Source: Streptomyces cyanogenus (GTDB lineage Bacteria; Actinomycetota; Actinomycetes; Streptomycetales; Streptomycetaceae). From it: DNA of 64,000 bases. The position numbers were made by a program, and so were the translations under genes. Every line of letters starts with the position of its first letter. Within the stretch, counting starts at the first letter, position 1. The notes under the pieces were generated by a model. It was not told the DNA's origin. It was given only the letters and a program-made list of their open reading frames with translations, and ran no database searches. Shown one piece after another: positions 32,455 to 40,872 of the stretch. The stretch lies in the NCBI RefSeq assembly GCF_017526105.1, contig NZ_CP071839.1:5905001-5969000 (forward strand), written 5' to 3'.

Positions 32455-33843
32455 GTGACCGCCAGCACTCCCGATACGGCACCTGCCGCAGCCCGCGTGA
32501 AGCGGGACCGGACCCATTACCTGTACATCGCCGTCATCGTGGCGGTCGCGCTCGGCATCGCCGTGGGCCTGATCTGGCCCGACGCCGCGGTCGAGCTGAA
32601 GCCGCTGGGCACCGGGTTCGTGAACCTGATCAAGATGATGATCTCGCCGATCATCTTCTGCACCATCGTGCTCGGCATCGGATCCGTGCGGAAGGCCGCC
32701 AAGGTCGGCGCCGTCGGCGGCATCGCCCTCGGCTACTTCCTCGTGATGTCGCTCGTCGCGCTCGCCATCGGACTCGTCGTCGGCAACGTGCTGCACCCCG
32801 GCGACGGGCTGCACATCACCAACGCGATCAAGGCGACCGGGCACAGCCAGGTCTCGCCCGACGCGCTGCCGCCGGTGGACTTCGTCCTGTCGATCATCCC
32901 GACCACGTTCGTGTCCGCCTTCACCGAGGGCCAGGTCCTGCAGACCCTGCTCGTGGCCCTGCTCGCCGGGTTCGCGCTGCAGGCCATGGGCTCGGCCGGG
33001 CAGCCGGTGCTGCGCGGCATCGAGCACATCCAGCGGCTGGTCTTCCGCATCCTGTCCATGGTGATGTGGGCCGCGCCCGTCGGTGCGTTCGGCGCGATCG
33101 CGGCCGTGGTCGGCTCCGCGGGCATCGACGCGCTCAAGAGCCTCGCGGTGCTGATGCTCGGCTTCTACGTCACCTGCTTCCTGTTCGTCTTCGTGGTGCT
33201 CGGCGCGCTGCTGCGGATCGTCGCGGGCCTGAACGTCTTCTCCCTGTTCAAGTACCTCGGCCGTGAGTTCCTGCTGATCCTGTCGACGTCCTCGTCGGAG
33301 TCCGCGCTGCCGCGGCTGATCGCCAAGATGGAGCACCTCGGCGTCAGCCGGCCGGTCGTCGGCATCACCGTGCCGACCGGGTACTCCTTCAACCTCGACG
33401 GCACGATGATCTACATGACCATGGCGTCGCTGTACATCGCGGACGCGCTGGGTACGCCGATGTCGATCGGCGAGCAGATCCCGCTGCTGCTGTTCCTGCT
33501 GCTGGCCTCCAAGGGCGCGGCCGGCGTCAGCGGCGCGGGGCTCGCCACCCTGGCCGGCGGTCTGCAGTCGCACAAGCCGGCCCTGGTCGACGGGGTCGGG
33601 CTGATCGTCGGCATCGACCGGTTCATGAGCGAGGCGCGGGCCCTGACGAACTTCGCGGGCAACGCGGTCGCGACCGTGCTCGTGGGCACGTGGACCAAGG
33701 AGATCGACAAGGTCCGGGTGCGGCAGGTGCTGGCCGGAGAGCTGCCCTTCGACGAGACCACGCTGCTGGACGAGGACCGGCCCGCGGTGGCCGAGGTTCC
33801 CGAGGCCCGGGAGAACGGCGAGAAGGAACTCGCCAAGGCCTGA
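32455..33843 (+). CDS. dctA: C4-dicarboxylate:cation symporter (DAACS family, DctA)
   Basis: The 462-residue membrane protein has eight helices plus re-entrant loops. Family marks are LIKMMISPIIFCTIVLGI, the serine-rich hairpin LSTSSSESALPRLI, the TM7 segment GYSFNLDGTMIYMT, and the second hairpin ASKGAAGVSGAGLATLAG with NFAGNAVAT near the end. It takes up succinate, fumarate or malate with protons or sodium. GTG 32455 is chosen because AAGGAGGG ends 6 nt before it; the frame is open to an earlier GTG. It is divergent from the CitA-like kinase that probably controls it. Confidence 0.93.
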   Translation: MTASTPDTAPAAARVKRDRTHYLYIAVIVAVALGIAVGLIWPDAAVELKPLGTGFVNLIKMMISPIIFCTIVLGIGSVRKAAKVGAVGGIALGYFLVMSLVALAIGLVVGNVLHPGDGLHITNAIKATGHSQVSPDALPPVDFVLSIIPTTFVSAFTEGQVLQTLLVALLAGFALQAMGSAGQPVLRGIEHIQRLVFRILSMVMWAAPVGAFGAIAAVVGSAGIDALKSLAVLMLGFYVTCFLFVFVVLGALLRIVAGLNVFSLFKYLGREFLLILSTSSSESALPRLIAKMEHLGVSRPVVGITVPTGYSFNLDGTMIYMTMASLYIADALGTPMSIGEQIPLLLFLLLASKGAAGVSGAGLATLAGGLQSHKPALVDGVGLIVGIDRFMSEARALTNFAGNAVATVLVGTWTKEIDKVRVRQVLAGELPFDETTLLDEDRPAVAEVPEARENGEKELAKA

Positions 33844-33866
33844 GCCGGTACCCGAGCTCCGGACGT

Positions 33867-33891
33867 CCGGCCCCGCCTGAACCCGGGCCGG
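33867..33891 (+). terminator. Possible terminator after dctA
   Basis: CCGGCCC and GGGCCGG can pair around an 11-nt loop 24 bp after the stop. GC-rich, no T-run. It is followed by a run of 11 C residues (33925-33935). Confidence 0.35.
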
Positions 33892-34001
33892 GCGTCCGGC
33901 CCACGCCGCCGGGCGGCCGAGGCTCCCCCCCCCCCGTGCCCCAGCGCCCGGCTTCCGCCCTTCTCCGGGCGGTTCCGGCGTTTCCACTTCTCCCCTGGGG
34001 G

Positions 34002-34616
34002 CTACGACACCCCGGCCACCAGCTCGGTGGCCCGTGAGGCGGGCACGCCCGCCGCGGTCAGCACGGCGACCGTGGCCGAGCGGCCCGCCTCTTCCGCTGC
34101 CAGCAGGCCGTCGTTCACCGCCTCCATCACCGCGAACAGCATCTGCTCGTGCACGTAGGCGAGGGCCGGCGCGGGCAGCGGGGAGGCGAAGGCGCCCTCG
34201 TCCAGGCCGCGCTGGAGGAGGCGCACCTTGTTCTCGCGCAGCGGCGCGAGGCGGTCGCGGATGCCCTGCACGGTGACCGTGCGCTGGGCCAGGGCGATCA
34301 GCAGCCGGTAGCGGTCGGCGACCGGCCACAGGGCGAGCACCGTGCGGGCCACCGCCTCCGCCGGGTCGGTGACGCCGGCGCGGGCCTGCGCGTCCGCGGC
34401 CGCCAGCGCCTCCACGGCCCCGTCCACCAGGGTGCTGATGAGCGCTTCCCGGCTGGGGAAGTGGCCGTAGACCGTCCGCCGTACGACGCCCGCGGCGCGC
34501 GCGATCTGGTCCATGGAGGCGTCGGGATCGCGCAGCAGTTCGGCGAGGGCGACGTCGAGGATGCGGCGCCGGTTGGCGTCGGCGCGGCTGGTGCTACCCG
34601 TGGTCATGGCGGTCAT
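34002..34616 (-). CDS. TetR-family regulator controlling the divergent MFS exporter
   Basis: The 204-residue protein has a TetR DNA-binding domain at ~15-60 (NRRRILDVALAELLRDPDASMDQIARAAGVVRRTVYGHFPSREALI) and a helical C-terminal domain. ATG 34616 follows GGGAGG; a second ATG is three codons on. Three operator-like repeats with TGCAC-n6-GTGCA cores lie between it and the MFS gene (34647-34708). The pair looks like a classic repressor-exporter switch responding to an unknown compound. Confidence 0.88.
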   Translation of the reverse strand: MTAMTTGSTSRADANRRRILDVALAELLRDPDASMDQIARAAGVVRRTVYGHFPSREALISTLVDGAVEALAAADAQARAGVTDPAEAVARTVLALWPVADRYRLLIALAQRTVTVQGIRDRLAPLRENKVRLLQRGLDEGAFASPLPAPALAYVHEQMLFAVMEAVNDGLLAAEEAGRSATVAVLTAAGVPASRATELVAGVS

Positions 34617-34646
34617 TGTGCCCTCCCGCACCCTTCCCGGCCCGAC

Positions 34647-34708
34647 TTGCACAGTGATGTGCAACGACGTACATTGCACATCGTTGTGCAAATGCACGCC
34701 GCTGTGCA
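34647..34708. promoter_or_regulatory. Three tandem TGCAC-n6-GTGCA operators between TetR and MFS genes
   Basis: TTGCACAgtgaTGTGCAA (34647-34664), TTGCACAtcgtTGTGCAA (34674-34691) and the shorter TGCACgccgctGTGCA (34693-34708). The first two are perfect 7-bp arm palindromes; the third keeps the 5-bp core. Centres are about 27 and 18 bp apart. They fill most of the 126-bp gap, so bound repressor would cover both divergent promoters. Confidence 0.8.
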
Positions 34709-34742
34709 ACCCCGTCGCGTACCCGAGGAAGGCGACCCCCGC

Positions 34743-36416
34743 ATGCGACTCGTCATGACCGAACCGGTCGACAGGACGGACCGCCCCTACGCCAGGCGCT
34801 GGTGGGCGCTCCTGGTGCTCTGTCTCAGCCTGCTGATCATCGTGATGGCGAACACCGCCCTCACGGTCGCGGCGCCCGCCATGACGCAGGACCTCGGACT
34901 CTCCAGCGCCGACCTGCAGTGGGTGATCGACGGTTACACCGTCCCCTACGCGGCGCTGATGCTGCTGCTCGGCGCGATCGGCGACAAGTACAGCCGGCGC
35001 GGGGCGCTCGTCCTCGGCCTGGTGGTGTTCGGCGGCGGGGCCGTCTTCGGCTACCTCGCCGACAGCGCGGCGACCGTCATCGCGGCCCGGGCCGTGATGG
35101 GCGTCGGCGCGGCCCTGATCATGCCGGCCACGCTCTCCCTGCTCGCCGCGACCTTCCCGCGCGCCGAGCGGGCCAAGGCGATCACGCTGTGGACCGCCAC
35201 CGCCGGGCTCGCCATCGCCGCCGGGCCGGTGGTCGCCGGCGCCCTGCTGCGCGACCACGGCTGGGCCTCCACCTTCCTGATCAACGTGCCCATCGCCGCC
35301 GTCGCGATCGTCGGCGCCTTCGTCCTCGTACCGCCGTCCAAGGCCGGCCACCACGACCGCATCGACTACGTCGGCGGACTGCTGTCGGTGCTCTGGACCG
35401 GTGCGCTCGTCTACATGATCATCCAGGGCCCGCACTTCGGCTGGGGCGCCAAGGCCGTCGGGGCGGCCGTCGTCGCCGGCGTCGGCCTGGTCGCCTTCGT
35501 CCTGTGGGAGCTGCGCAACCCGCGCCCGATCCTGGACGTGCGCCGCTTCGCCGGCCGCCGGTTCGCCGGCTCCAACCTCGCCGTCGCCCTGTTCTTCCTC
35601 GCCGTCTTCGGCGCGTTCTACTACCTCACCCAGCACCTGCAGTTCGTCCTCGGCTACGACGCCCTGGAGACCGGTGTGCGCATGCTGCCGCTCGCCGGTG
35701 CCGTCTTCGTCGGCTCGGCCCTGACCGGGTGGCTCACCCCGCGCGTCGGCATGAAGTGGACCGTCAGCGCGGGCATGGTCGGCGGTACGACCGCCCTCGC
35801 CCTGCTCACCCGGGTGGACGCCGGCTCCGCCTACGGCGACTTCGTGGCGCCCCTGATCATCCTGGGCCTCGCCATCGGCCTGGCCCTCTCGCCCTGCACC
35901 GACGCCATCATGGGCGCGTTCCCGGAGTCCGAGCTGGGCGTCGGCGGCGCCGTCAACGACACCTCGCTGGAGCTGGGCGGCTCGCTCGGCATCGCCCTCC
36001 TCGGCTCGTTGCTCGCCACCTCCTACGGCGACCACCTCTCCGACGCCACCGCCGGCAGCAAGCTCCCGGCGAGCGCCCTGGACACCGCGCAGGACTCGGT
36101 CGGCGCCGGGTACGCCGTCGCCCAGGGCATCGGCGAGAAGGCGCAGCAGACCGCCGCGCGGGCCCAGCAGGCAAGCGACCCGCAGCAGGCCGCGCAGCTC
36201 AAGCAGCAGGCCGGTGAGCTGGCCGCCGGCGCCCGGCAGATGGCCGACGCGGTGGGCTCCGCGTTCTCCGACGCGGTCGCCCACACCAGCCTGGTCGGCG
36301 CGGTGATCCTCGGCGTCGGCACGGTCCTGGTGGCCTTCCTGCTGCCGCGCCGCGAGGCGGAGACGCCGGAGCCGCAGGCCGCGGAGAAGGAACTGGTCGG
36401 CAGCGCGGCCGACTGA
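34743..36416 (+). CDS. MFS transporter, DHA2 (14-TM) drug-efflux family
   Basis: The 557-residue protein has about 14 hydrophobic helices and the DHA2 marks: WWALLVLCLSLLIIVMANTALTVAAPAM (TM1, motif D1-like), LQWVIDGYTVPYAALMLLLGAIGDKYSRRG (motif A) and GPVVAGALLRDHGWASTFLINVPIA (motif C region). A loop of ~60 residues between the last two helices is rich in Gln/Ala (AQQTAARAQQASDPQQAAQLKQQAGE) and probably forms a helix. Start ATG 34743; ATG 34755 is an alternative. It is regulated by the divergent TetR gene. The substrate is unknown; SmvA/EmrB-like efflux of cationic or hydrophobic drugs is typical of the family. Confidence 0.9.
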   Translation: MRLVMTEPVDRTDRPYARRWWALLVLCLSLLIIVMANTALTVAAPAMTQDLGLSSADLQWVIDGYTVPYAALMLLLGAIGDKYSRRGALVLGLVVFGGGAVFGYLADSAATVIAARAVMGVGAALIMPATLSLLAATFPRAERAKAITLWTATAGLAIAAGPVVAGALLRDHGWASTFLINVPIAAVAIVGAFVLVPPSKAGHHDRIDYVGGLLSVLWTGALVYMIIQGPHFGWGAKAVGAAVVAGVGLVAFVLWELRNPRPILDVRRFAGRRFAGSNLAVALFFLAVFGAFYYLTQHLQFVLGYDALETGVRMLPLAGAVFVGSALTGWLTPRVGMKWTVSAGMVGGTTALALLTRVDAGSAYGDFVAPLIILGLAIGLALSPCTDAIMGAFPESELGVGGAVNDTSLELGGSLGIALLGSLLATSYGDHLSDATAGSKLPASALDTAQDSVGAGYAVAQGIGEKAQQTAARAQQASDPQQAAQLKQQAGELAAGARQMADAVGSAFSDAVAHTSLVGAVILGVGTVLVAFLLPRREAETPEPQAAEKELVGSAAD

Positions 36417-36476
36417 CCGGCTCGCACTTCCGACCCCAGCTCGGACCCCCGGCCCCAGCTCGGACCCCGACCGTCG

Positions 36477-36509
36477 ACGTGCCGCTCCGGACCAACCGGA
36501 ACGGCACGT
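36477..36509 (+). terminator. Terminator hairpin after the MFS gene
   Basis: ACGTGCCG/CGGCACGT outer stem with an inner TCCGG/CCGGA stem and ACCAA loop lies 61 bp after the stop. It is a strong structure without a long T-run. Confidence 0.6.
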
Positions 36510-36529
36510 TCGCATACGGCGTCAGTATG

Positions 36530-36574
36530 TGTGGCGCAGGGACATGTGGCGCCGGTACATGTGGTGCCCGACCT
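36530..36574. repeat. Three 15-bp direct repeats upstream of the DUF2127 gene
   Basis: TGTGGCGCAGGGACA, TGTGGCGCCGGTACA and TGTGGTGCCCGACCT start at 36530, 36545 and 36560, exactly 15 bp apart. An inverted repeat CATAC-n7-GTATG (36513-36529) precedes them. Together they sit about 50-110 bp before the start at 36621 and could be activator or repressor sites. Confidence 0.5.
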
Positions 36575-36620
36575 GGGGCGTCAGGACGTATGAGTGAGTG
36601 AAGGTGTGGAGGTACGGGGG

Positions 36621-37388
36621 ATGACGATCGACTGGGACCGGCGGACCTGCGCGCGCAAGGGCCATGTGACCTACGCGCCCGACGACCCCCGGCTGCGGAT
36701 CCGGCTGCACGCCCAGACCGCGCTCGGGGAGGTCTGGCGGTGCCTGCGCTGCGGTGACTTCGTGCTCGGCGAGCCGCACGGCTCGGGGCCGGCCGCCGAG
36801 GCGCCGCTGGTGCCGCGCGGAAAGGTGCTCCGGGACCTGTTCGTCCTGCGCTTCCTCGCCGTCGAGCGGGCCGTGCGCGGGGTGTTCATCGTCCTGGTCG
36901 CGGCCGCGGTGTGGAAGTTCAGCAACAGCCAGGACGCGGTCCGCCGCCTGTTCGACGAGTACCTGGACGTCTTCCGCCCGGTCTTCCGGCACTTCCACTA
37001 CGACCTCGACCACTCGCCGGTCGTCGGCTCGGTGCAGAAGGCGTTCGGCTACCGGCACTCCACGCTGCTGCTGGTGGCCGCCCTGCTGCTGGCCTACGCG
37101 CTGGTCGAGCTGATCGAGGCGGTCGGCCTGTGGTATGCCAAGCGCTGGGCGGAGTACCTGACGGTGGTCGCGACGGCCGCCTTCCTGCCACTGGAGATCT
37201 ACGAACTCACCGAGCACGTCAGCTGGCTGAAGATCGCGACCCTCGTCCTCAACATCATCGCCGTCCTCTACATCGCCCTGACCAAGCGGCTGTTCGGCCT
37301 GCGCGGCGGACGCCGGAAGTTCGAGGAGGAGCGGCACAGCGCCTCTCTGCTGGAGGTGGAGGAGTCGGCGGGCCTGGCACACGTCTAG
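36621..37388 (+). CDS. DUF2127 domain integral membrane protein
   Basis: The 255-residue protein has an N-terminal ~60-residue segment with a CxxC pair (WRCLRCGDFVLGEPHG), as in a small zinc ribbon, plus Cys and His upstream (CARKGHVTY). The DUF2127 membrane domain follows with four helices (~85-100, ~150-165, ~170-190, ~203-220; LLLVAALLLAYALVELIEAVGLWYAKRWAEYLTV). ATG 36621 follows GGAGG by 9 nt; an upstream GTG at 36594 is less likely. The Cys residues may bind a metal. Function is unknown. Confidence 0.8.
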   Translation: MTIDWDRRTCARKGHVTYAPDDPRLRIRLHAQTALGEVWRCLRCGDFVLGEPHGSGPAAEAPLVPRGKVLRDLFVLRFLAVERAVRGVFIVLVAAAVWKFSNSQDAVRRLFDEYLDVFRPVFRHFHYDLDHSPVVGSVQKAFGYRHSTLLLVAALLLAYALVELIEAVGLWYAKRWAEYLTVVATAAFLPLEIYELTEHVSWLKIATLVLNIIAVLYIALTKRLFGLRGGRRKFEEERHSASLLEVEESAGLAHV

Positions 37389-37600
37389 GCCGGCGCGCCG
37401 GAAGCCGGGCCGGTGCCGGTCGCGGACCCGGATCGCGGAGGCCGGGAGAGCCGCCTTGCCGGGATCGCCGGTGAACCCGACGGACGCCGGGCCTCGGGGG
37501 GCGCCGGCGGAAGCACCGGCCTTCGTCACCGCTTCCGGCCCGCCGGCGATCGTTTTCGGTCGTCGGCCGGTCAATCCCTGGCCGCGGTCCCGCGCCGGTC

Positions 37601-37631
37601 TTGCCTTGACGCCGACGTCAACACCTACCGT
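37601..37631 (+). promoter_or_regulatory. MerR-type promoter with 19-bp spacer
   Basis: A -35-like TTGCCT (37601-37606) and a -10-like TACCGT (37626-37631) are separated by 19 bp. The dyad TTGAC-gccgac-GTCAA (37606-37621) lies in the spacer. Over-long spacers with a dyad are the hallmark of MerR-activated promoters. Transcription would begin near 37639, the second ATG, so the message may be leaderless. Confidence 0.65.
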
Positions 37632-37638
37632 CATGGAC

Positions 37639-38067
37639 ATGCGCATCGGCGAGCTGGCCGCACGGGCCGGGACCACGACACGCACCCTGCGGTACTACGA
37701 GGCCCGGGGGCTGCTGCCGGCCCGGCGTGACGGCAACGGACACCGTACCTACGACGAGAACGACCTCAGGCTGCTGCGGCAGATCCGCACGCTGCAGGAC
37801 TTCGGCTTCGACCTCGAAGAGACGCGGCCGTTCGTGGAGTGCCTGCGCGCCGGGCACCCGGAGGGAGACTCCTGTCCGGCCTCGCTCGTGGTCTACCGGC
37901 GCAAGCTGGCCGAGCTGGACGCGCTCATCGGGCAGCTGACGGCGGTCCGGGAGACGGTCGCGGGACAGCTGGCGCGGGCCGAACGGGCACGCGACGACCT
38001 GGCCGTCGAGGCGCTGGTTCCGGGAGGTCCGGAGCCCCTGTGCGAATGGGGAAGGCAGGAGCGGTGA
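37639..38067 (+). CDS. MerR-family transcriptional regulator
   Basis: The 142-residue protein has the MerR winged helix at the N-terminus (MRIGELAARAGTTTRTLRYYEARGLLPARRDGNGHRTYDENDLRLLRQI) and a coiled-coil dimer helix (YRRKLAELDALIGQLTAVRETVAGQL). The effector region has single cysteines (FVECLRAG, DSCPAS, PLCEW). Their spacing is not that of a known metal sensor; redox or thiol sensing is possible given the next gene. ATG 37633 is an alternative start two codons upstream. The stop overlaps the thioredoxin GTG by 4 bp-type GTGA, so the pair is one operon. Confidence 0.9.
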   Translation: MRIGELAARAGTTTRTLRYYEARGLLPARRDGNGHRTYDENDLRLLRQIRTLQDFGFDLEETRPFVECLRAGHPEGDSCPASLVVYRRKLAELDALIGQLTAVRETVAGQLARAERARDDLAVEALVPGGPEPLCEWGRQER

Positions 38068-38396
38068 CGAAGGCAGCGGGTGTGCCCGAGGTGGGGGACG
38101 CGGACTTCGACAAGGAGGTGCTGGCATCGGAACTGCCGGTGCTGGTGGAGTTCACGGCGGACTGGTGTCCGCCGTGCCGGCAGATGGCGCCGGTGCTGAG
38201 CGCCCTCGCCGCGGAGGAGGGCGAGCGGCTCAAGGTCGTCCAGCTGGACGTGGACCACAACCCGGAGACCACGAACGCGTACAAGGTGCTGTCGATGCCG
38301 ACGTTCATGGTGTTCCAGGGCGGTGAGCCCGTGAAGTCGATGGTGGGGGCGCGGCCCAAGCGGCGCCTCCTGGAGGAGCTGGCCGACGTGCTGTAA
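38064..38396 (+). CDS. trxA: Thioredoxin
   Basis: The 110-residue cytoplasmic thioredoxin has the active site FTADWCPPCRQMAPV (WCPPC instead of the standard WCGPC, with Pro in the second variable position), cis-Pro in LSMPTFMVF and the C-terminal helix. The Pro-Pro variant changes redox potential in model thioredoxins and is seen in other actinobacterial family members. It is translationally coupled to the MerR regulator upstream, so its expression is probably induced by whatever that regulator senses. A strong terminator follows at 38415. Confidence 0.92.
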   Translation: MTKAAGVPEVGDADFDKEVLASELPVLVEFTADWCPPCRQMAPVLSALAAEEGERLKVVQLDVDHNPETTNAYKVLSMPTFMVFQGGEPVKSMVGARPKRRLLEELADVL

Positions 38397-38414
38397 AGCG
38401 GCCCCGCCCGCAAA

Positions 38415-38446
38415 GAATCCCCCGAGCAATTGCGCTCGGGGGATTC
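38415..38446 (+). terminator. Strong terminator after trxA
   Basis: A 13-bp perfect stem GAATCCCCCGAGC/GCTCGGGGGATTC with a 6-nt loop lies 19 bp after the trxA stop. Confidence 0.85.
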
Positions 38447-38535
38447 CTGTGCGTATATTCAATGATTCGTGACTTCATTTCGATGAACCCACGAATGACG
38501 TTTACTGGGCACAGTATATCCGGGCGGGAGCGGAA

Positions 38536-40797
38536 TTGTCAAACACCGAATTTCCAGACGATGAAATCCGGCACGAACAGGAATTCGTCGACGGACTGTA
38601 CGCGCGCGTGGACGTGCTGCGCGGCGAGACGGAGACCTCCGTCGCGGACGCGCTCGCCCAGGGCGACAAGCCCATGCAGGCCCGGCTGGAGCGGGACATC
38701 CTGGTCGCCGAGCGCTCGGGGCTGCTCGCCGCGCTGAACGCCGTGGACGGCTCGCTCTGCTTCGGACGCATCGACCTCGCCGACGGCACCGAGCACCACA
38801 TCGGCCGGATCGGGCTGCGCGAGGACGACGCCGAGCGCACGCCGGTCCTCATCGACTGGCGGGCCGACGTCGCCCGCCCCTTCTACCTGGCCACCGGCCA
38901 CACCCCGATGGGTCTGCGCCGGCGCCGGCACATCGCCTCCGAGGGCCGGACCGTCACCTCCCTGCACGACGAGATCCTCGACCTCGGCGACGCCACCCGC
39001 ACCGGGCACGAGGACCACAACGGCGACGCCGTGCTGCTGGCCGCGCTGAACTCGGCCCGCACCGGCCGGATGAGCGACATCGTGCAGACCATCCAGGCCG
39101 ACCAGGACCGCATCATCCGGGCGCCGCACCGGGGCGTGCTGGTCGTCGAGGGCGGCCCCGGCACCGGCAAGACGGCGGTCGCCCTGCACCGCGCGGCCTA
39201 CCTGCTGTACGAGCACCGGGAGCTGCTGGCCCGCCGGGCGGTCCTCATCGTCGGCCCGAACCCGGCCTTCCTCGGCTACATCGGCGAGGTGCTGCCCTCC
39301 CTCGGCGAGACCGGCGTGCTGCTGGCCACCGTCGGCGAGCTGTTCCCCGGCGTGAAGGCCACCGCCGCCGACACGCCCGAGGCCGCCGCCGTCAAGGGCC
39401 GCGCCGGCATGGCCGACGTCCTCGCCGCCGTCGTACGCGACCGGCAGGCCCTGCCCGACCCGGTCATCGCGATCGAGCACGACCGCGAGGTGCTCATGCT
39501 GGACGACGGCCTGGTGAGCGTCGCCCGCGAGCGCACGCGCGCCGCCAAGCTGCCGCACAACGCGGCCCGCGAGCACTTCGAGGGGCACATCCTCAACACG
39601 CTCACCGAGCTGTACGCCGAGCGCGTCGGCACGGACCCCTACGACGGCAGCAGCCTGCTCGACGCCTCCGACATCACCCAGATCCGCGACGAACTCGCCG
39701 AGAACCCCGAGGTCTGGGCCGCCGTCGACCAGCTGTGGCCCCGGATCACCCCGCAGCGGCTGGTCGCCGACCTCCTCGCCGAGCCCGACGGCTACCTGCC
39801 GCCGGAGGACGCCGACGCGATCCGCCGCCCGGTCACCCGCGCCTGGACCGTCGCCGACGTGCCCCTGCTGGACGAGGCGGCCGAACTCCTCGGCGAGGAC
39901 GACCGGATGGCCAGGGCCCGCGCCGAACGGGAGCGCGAGACCCAGGTGGCGTACGCGCAGGGCGTGCTGGACGTCTCCTACGCCTCCCGGACCTACGAGT
40001 TCGAGGACAAGGAGGCCGACGACCCGGACGCCTCCGAGGTGCTGTCCGCGCACGACATCATCGACGCCGAGCGGTTCGCCGAGCGGCAGGAGGAGGCCGA
40101 CCACCGCAGCGCCGCCGAGCGGGCCGCCGCCGACCGCACCTGGGCGTTCGGGCACATCATCGTGGACGAGGCGCAGGAACTGTCGCCGATGGCCTGGCGA
40201 CTGCTGATGCGGCGCAGCCCGACCCGCTCGATGACCCTGGTCGGCGACCCCGCCCAGACGGCGGAGGCGGCCGGCGTCGGCTCCTGGGCGGACATCCTCG
40301 CCCCGTATGTCGAGGACCGCTGGGAGCACACCCGCCTCGGCGTCAACTACCGCACCCCGGCGGAGATCATGGACCTGGCGGCGGCCGTGGTCCGCGCCGA
40401 GCACCCCGGCTTCGAACCCCCGAGCTCGGTCCGCTCCACCGGCGAACGCCCCTGGGTGCGCCACGTCCCCGACGACCTGCCCGGCGCGGTCGCCAAGGCG
40501 GTCGCCGAGCTCACCCCGGCGGAGGGCCGGCTGGCGGTGATCGCCCCGCGCGCCCTGCACCGCTCCCTGGCCGCCCGCCTGGACGGCGTCACGGCCGGCG
40601 CCGAACCCGACCTGACGCGGACGGTCGTCCTGCTCGACCCCCGCCAGTCCAAGGGCCTGGAGTTCGACGCCGTCCTGGTGGTCGAGCCGGGCGCCTACGG
40701 CACGAGCGACCTGTACGTGGCCCTCACCCGGGCCACCCAGCGGCTCGGCGTGCTGCACACGGGGGAGCTGCCGCCGGGCCTGGCCGACAGCGAGTGA
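38536..40797 (+). CDS. helD: HelD-type UvrD/Rep-like ATPase (RNA polymerase recycling factor)
   Basis: The 753-residue superfamily-1-like protein has an N-terminal coiled-coil arm (EQEFVDGLYARVDVLRGETETSVADALAQ), Walker A GGPGTGKTAVA (206-216), motif II VDEAQELSP, motif III LVGDPAQT, GVNYRTPAEI and the C-terminal ALTRATQRL. HelD proteins insert into RNA polymerase and release stalled complexes using ATP; the related HelR protects against rifamycins. No rifamycin-associated element (GGGGCTTGC...GCAAGCCCC type) is visible upstream, so I call general HelD and not HelR. The start is TTG 38536 with GGGAG 6 nt upstream. The first ~90 bp and leader are unusually AT-rich. Confidence 0.85.
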   Translation: MSNTEFPDDEIRHEQEFVDGLYARVDVLRGETETSVADALAQGDKPMQARLERDILVAERSGLLAALNAVDGSLCFGRIDLADGTEHHIGRIGLREDDAERTPVLIDWRADVARPFYLATGHTPMGLRRRRHIASEGRTVTSLHDEILDLGDATRTGHEDHNGDAVLLAALNSARTGRMSDIVQTIQADQDRIIRAPHRGVLVVEGGPGTGKTAVALHRAAYLLYEHRELLARRAVLIVGPNPAFLGYIGEVLPSLGETGVLLATVGELFPGVKATAADTPEAAAVKGRAGMADVLAAVVRDRQALPDPVIAIEHDREVLMLDDGLVSVARERTRAAKLPHNAAREHFEGHILNTLTELYAERVGTDPYDGSSLLDASDITQIRDELAENPEVWAAVDQLWPRITPQRLVADLLAEPDGYLPPEDADAIRRPVTRAWTVADVPLLDEAAELLGEDDRMARARAERERETQVAYAQGVLDVSYASRTYEFEDKEADDPDASEVLSAHDIIDAERFAERQEEADHRSAAERAAADRTWAFGHIIVDEAQELSPMAWRLLMRRSPTRSMTLVGDPAQTAEAAGVGSWADILAPYVEDRWEHTRLGVNYRTPAEIMDLAAAVVRAEHPGFEPPSSVRSTGERPWVRHVPDDLPGAVAKAVAELTPAEGRLAVIAPRALHRSLAARLDGVTAGAEPDLTRTVVLLDPRQSKGLEFDAVLVVEPGAYGTSDLYVALTRATQRLGVLHTGELPPGLADSE

Positions 40798-40872
40798 CAG
40801 CGGGGACGGCGGCGACGGCGGGCCTGCGGGGCCGGCCGGGGCTGCCGCCCCCGGGGTCCTGGACGGCCTGCC

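Noticed and set aside
34149-34742. Long upstream extension of the DHA2 exporter reading frame
   Set aside because: It overlaps the TetR gene and its operators antisense; the conserved exporter start is at 34743.
38447-38540. Considered calling the HelD gene HelR with a rifamycin-associated element
   Set aside because: The leader contains no GGGGCTTGC..GCAAGCCCC-type inverted repeat; the sequence supports only general HelD.
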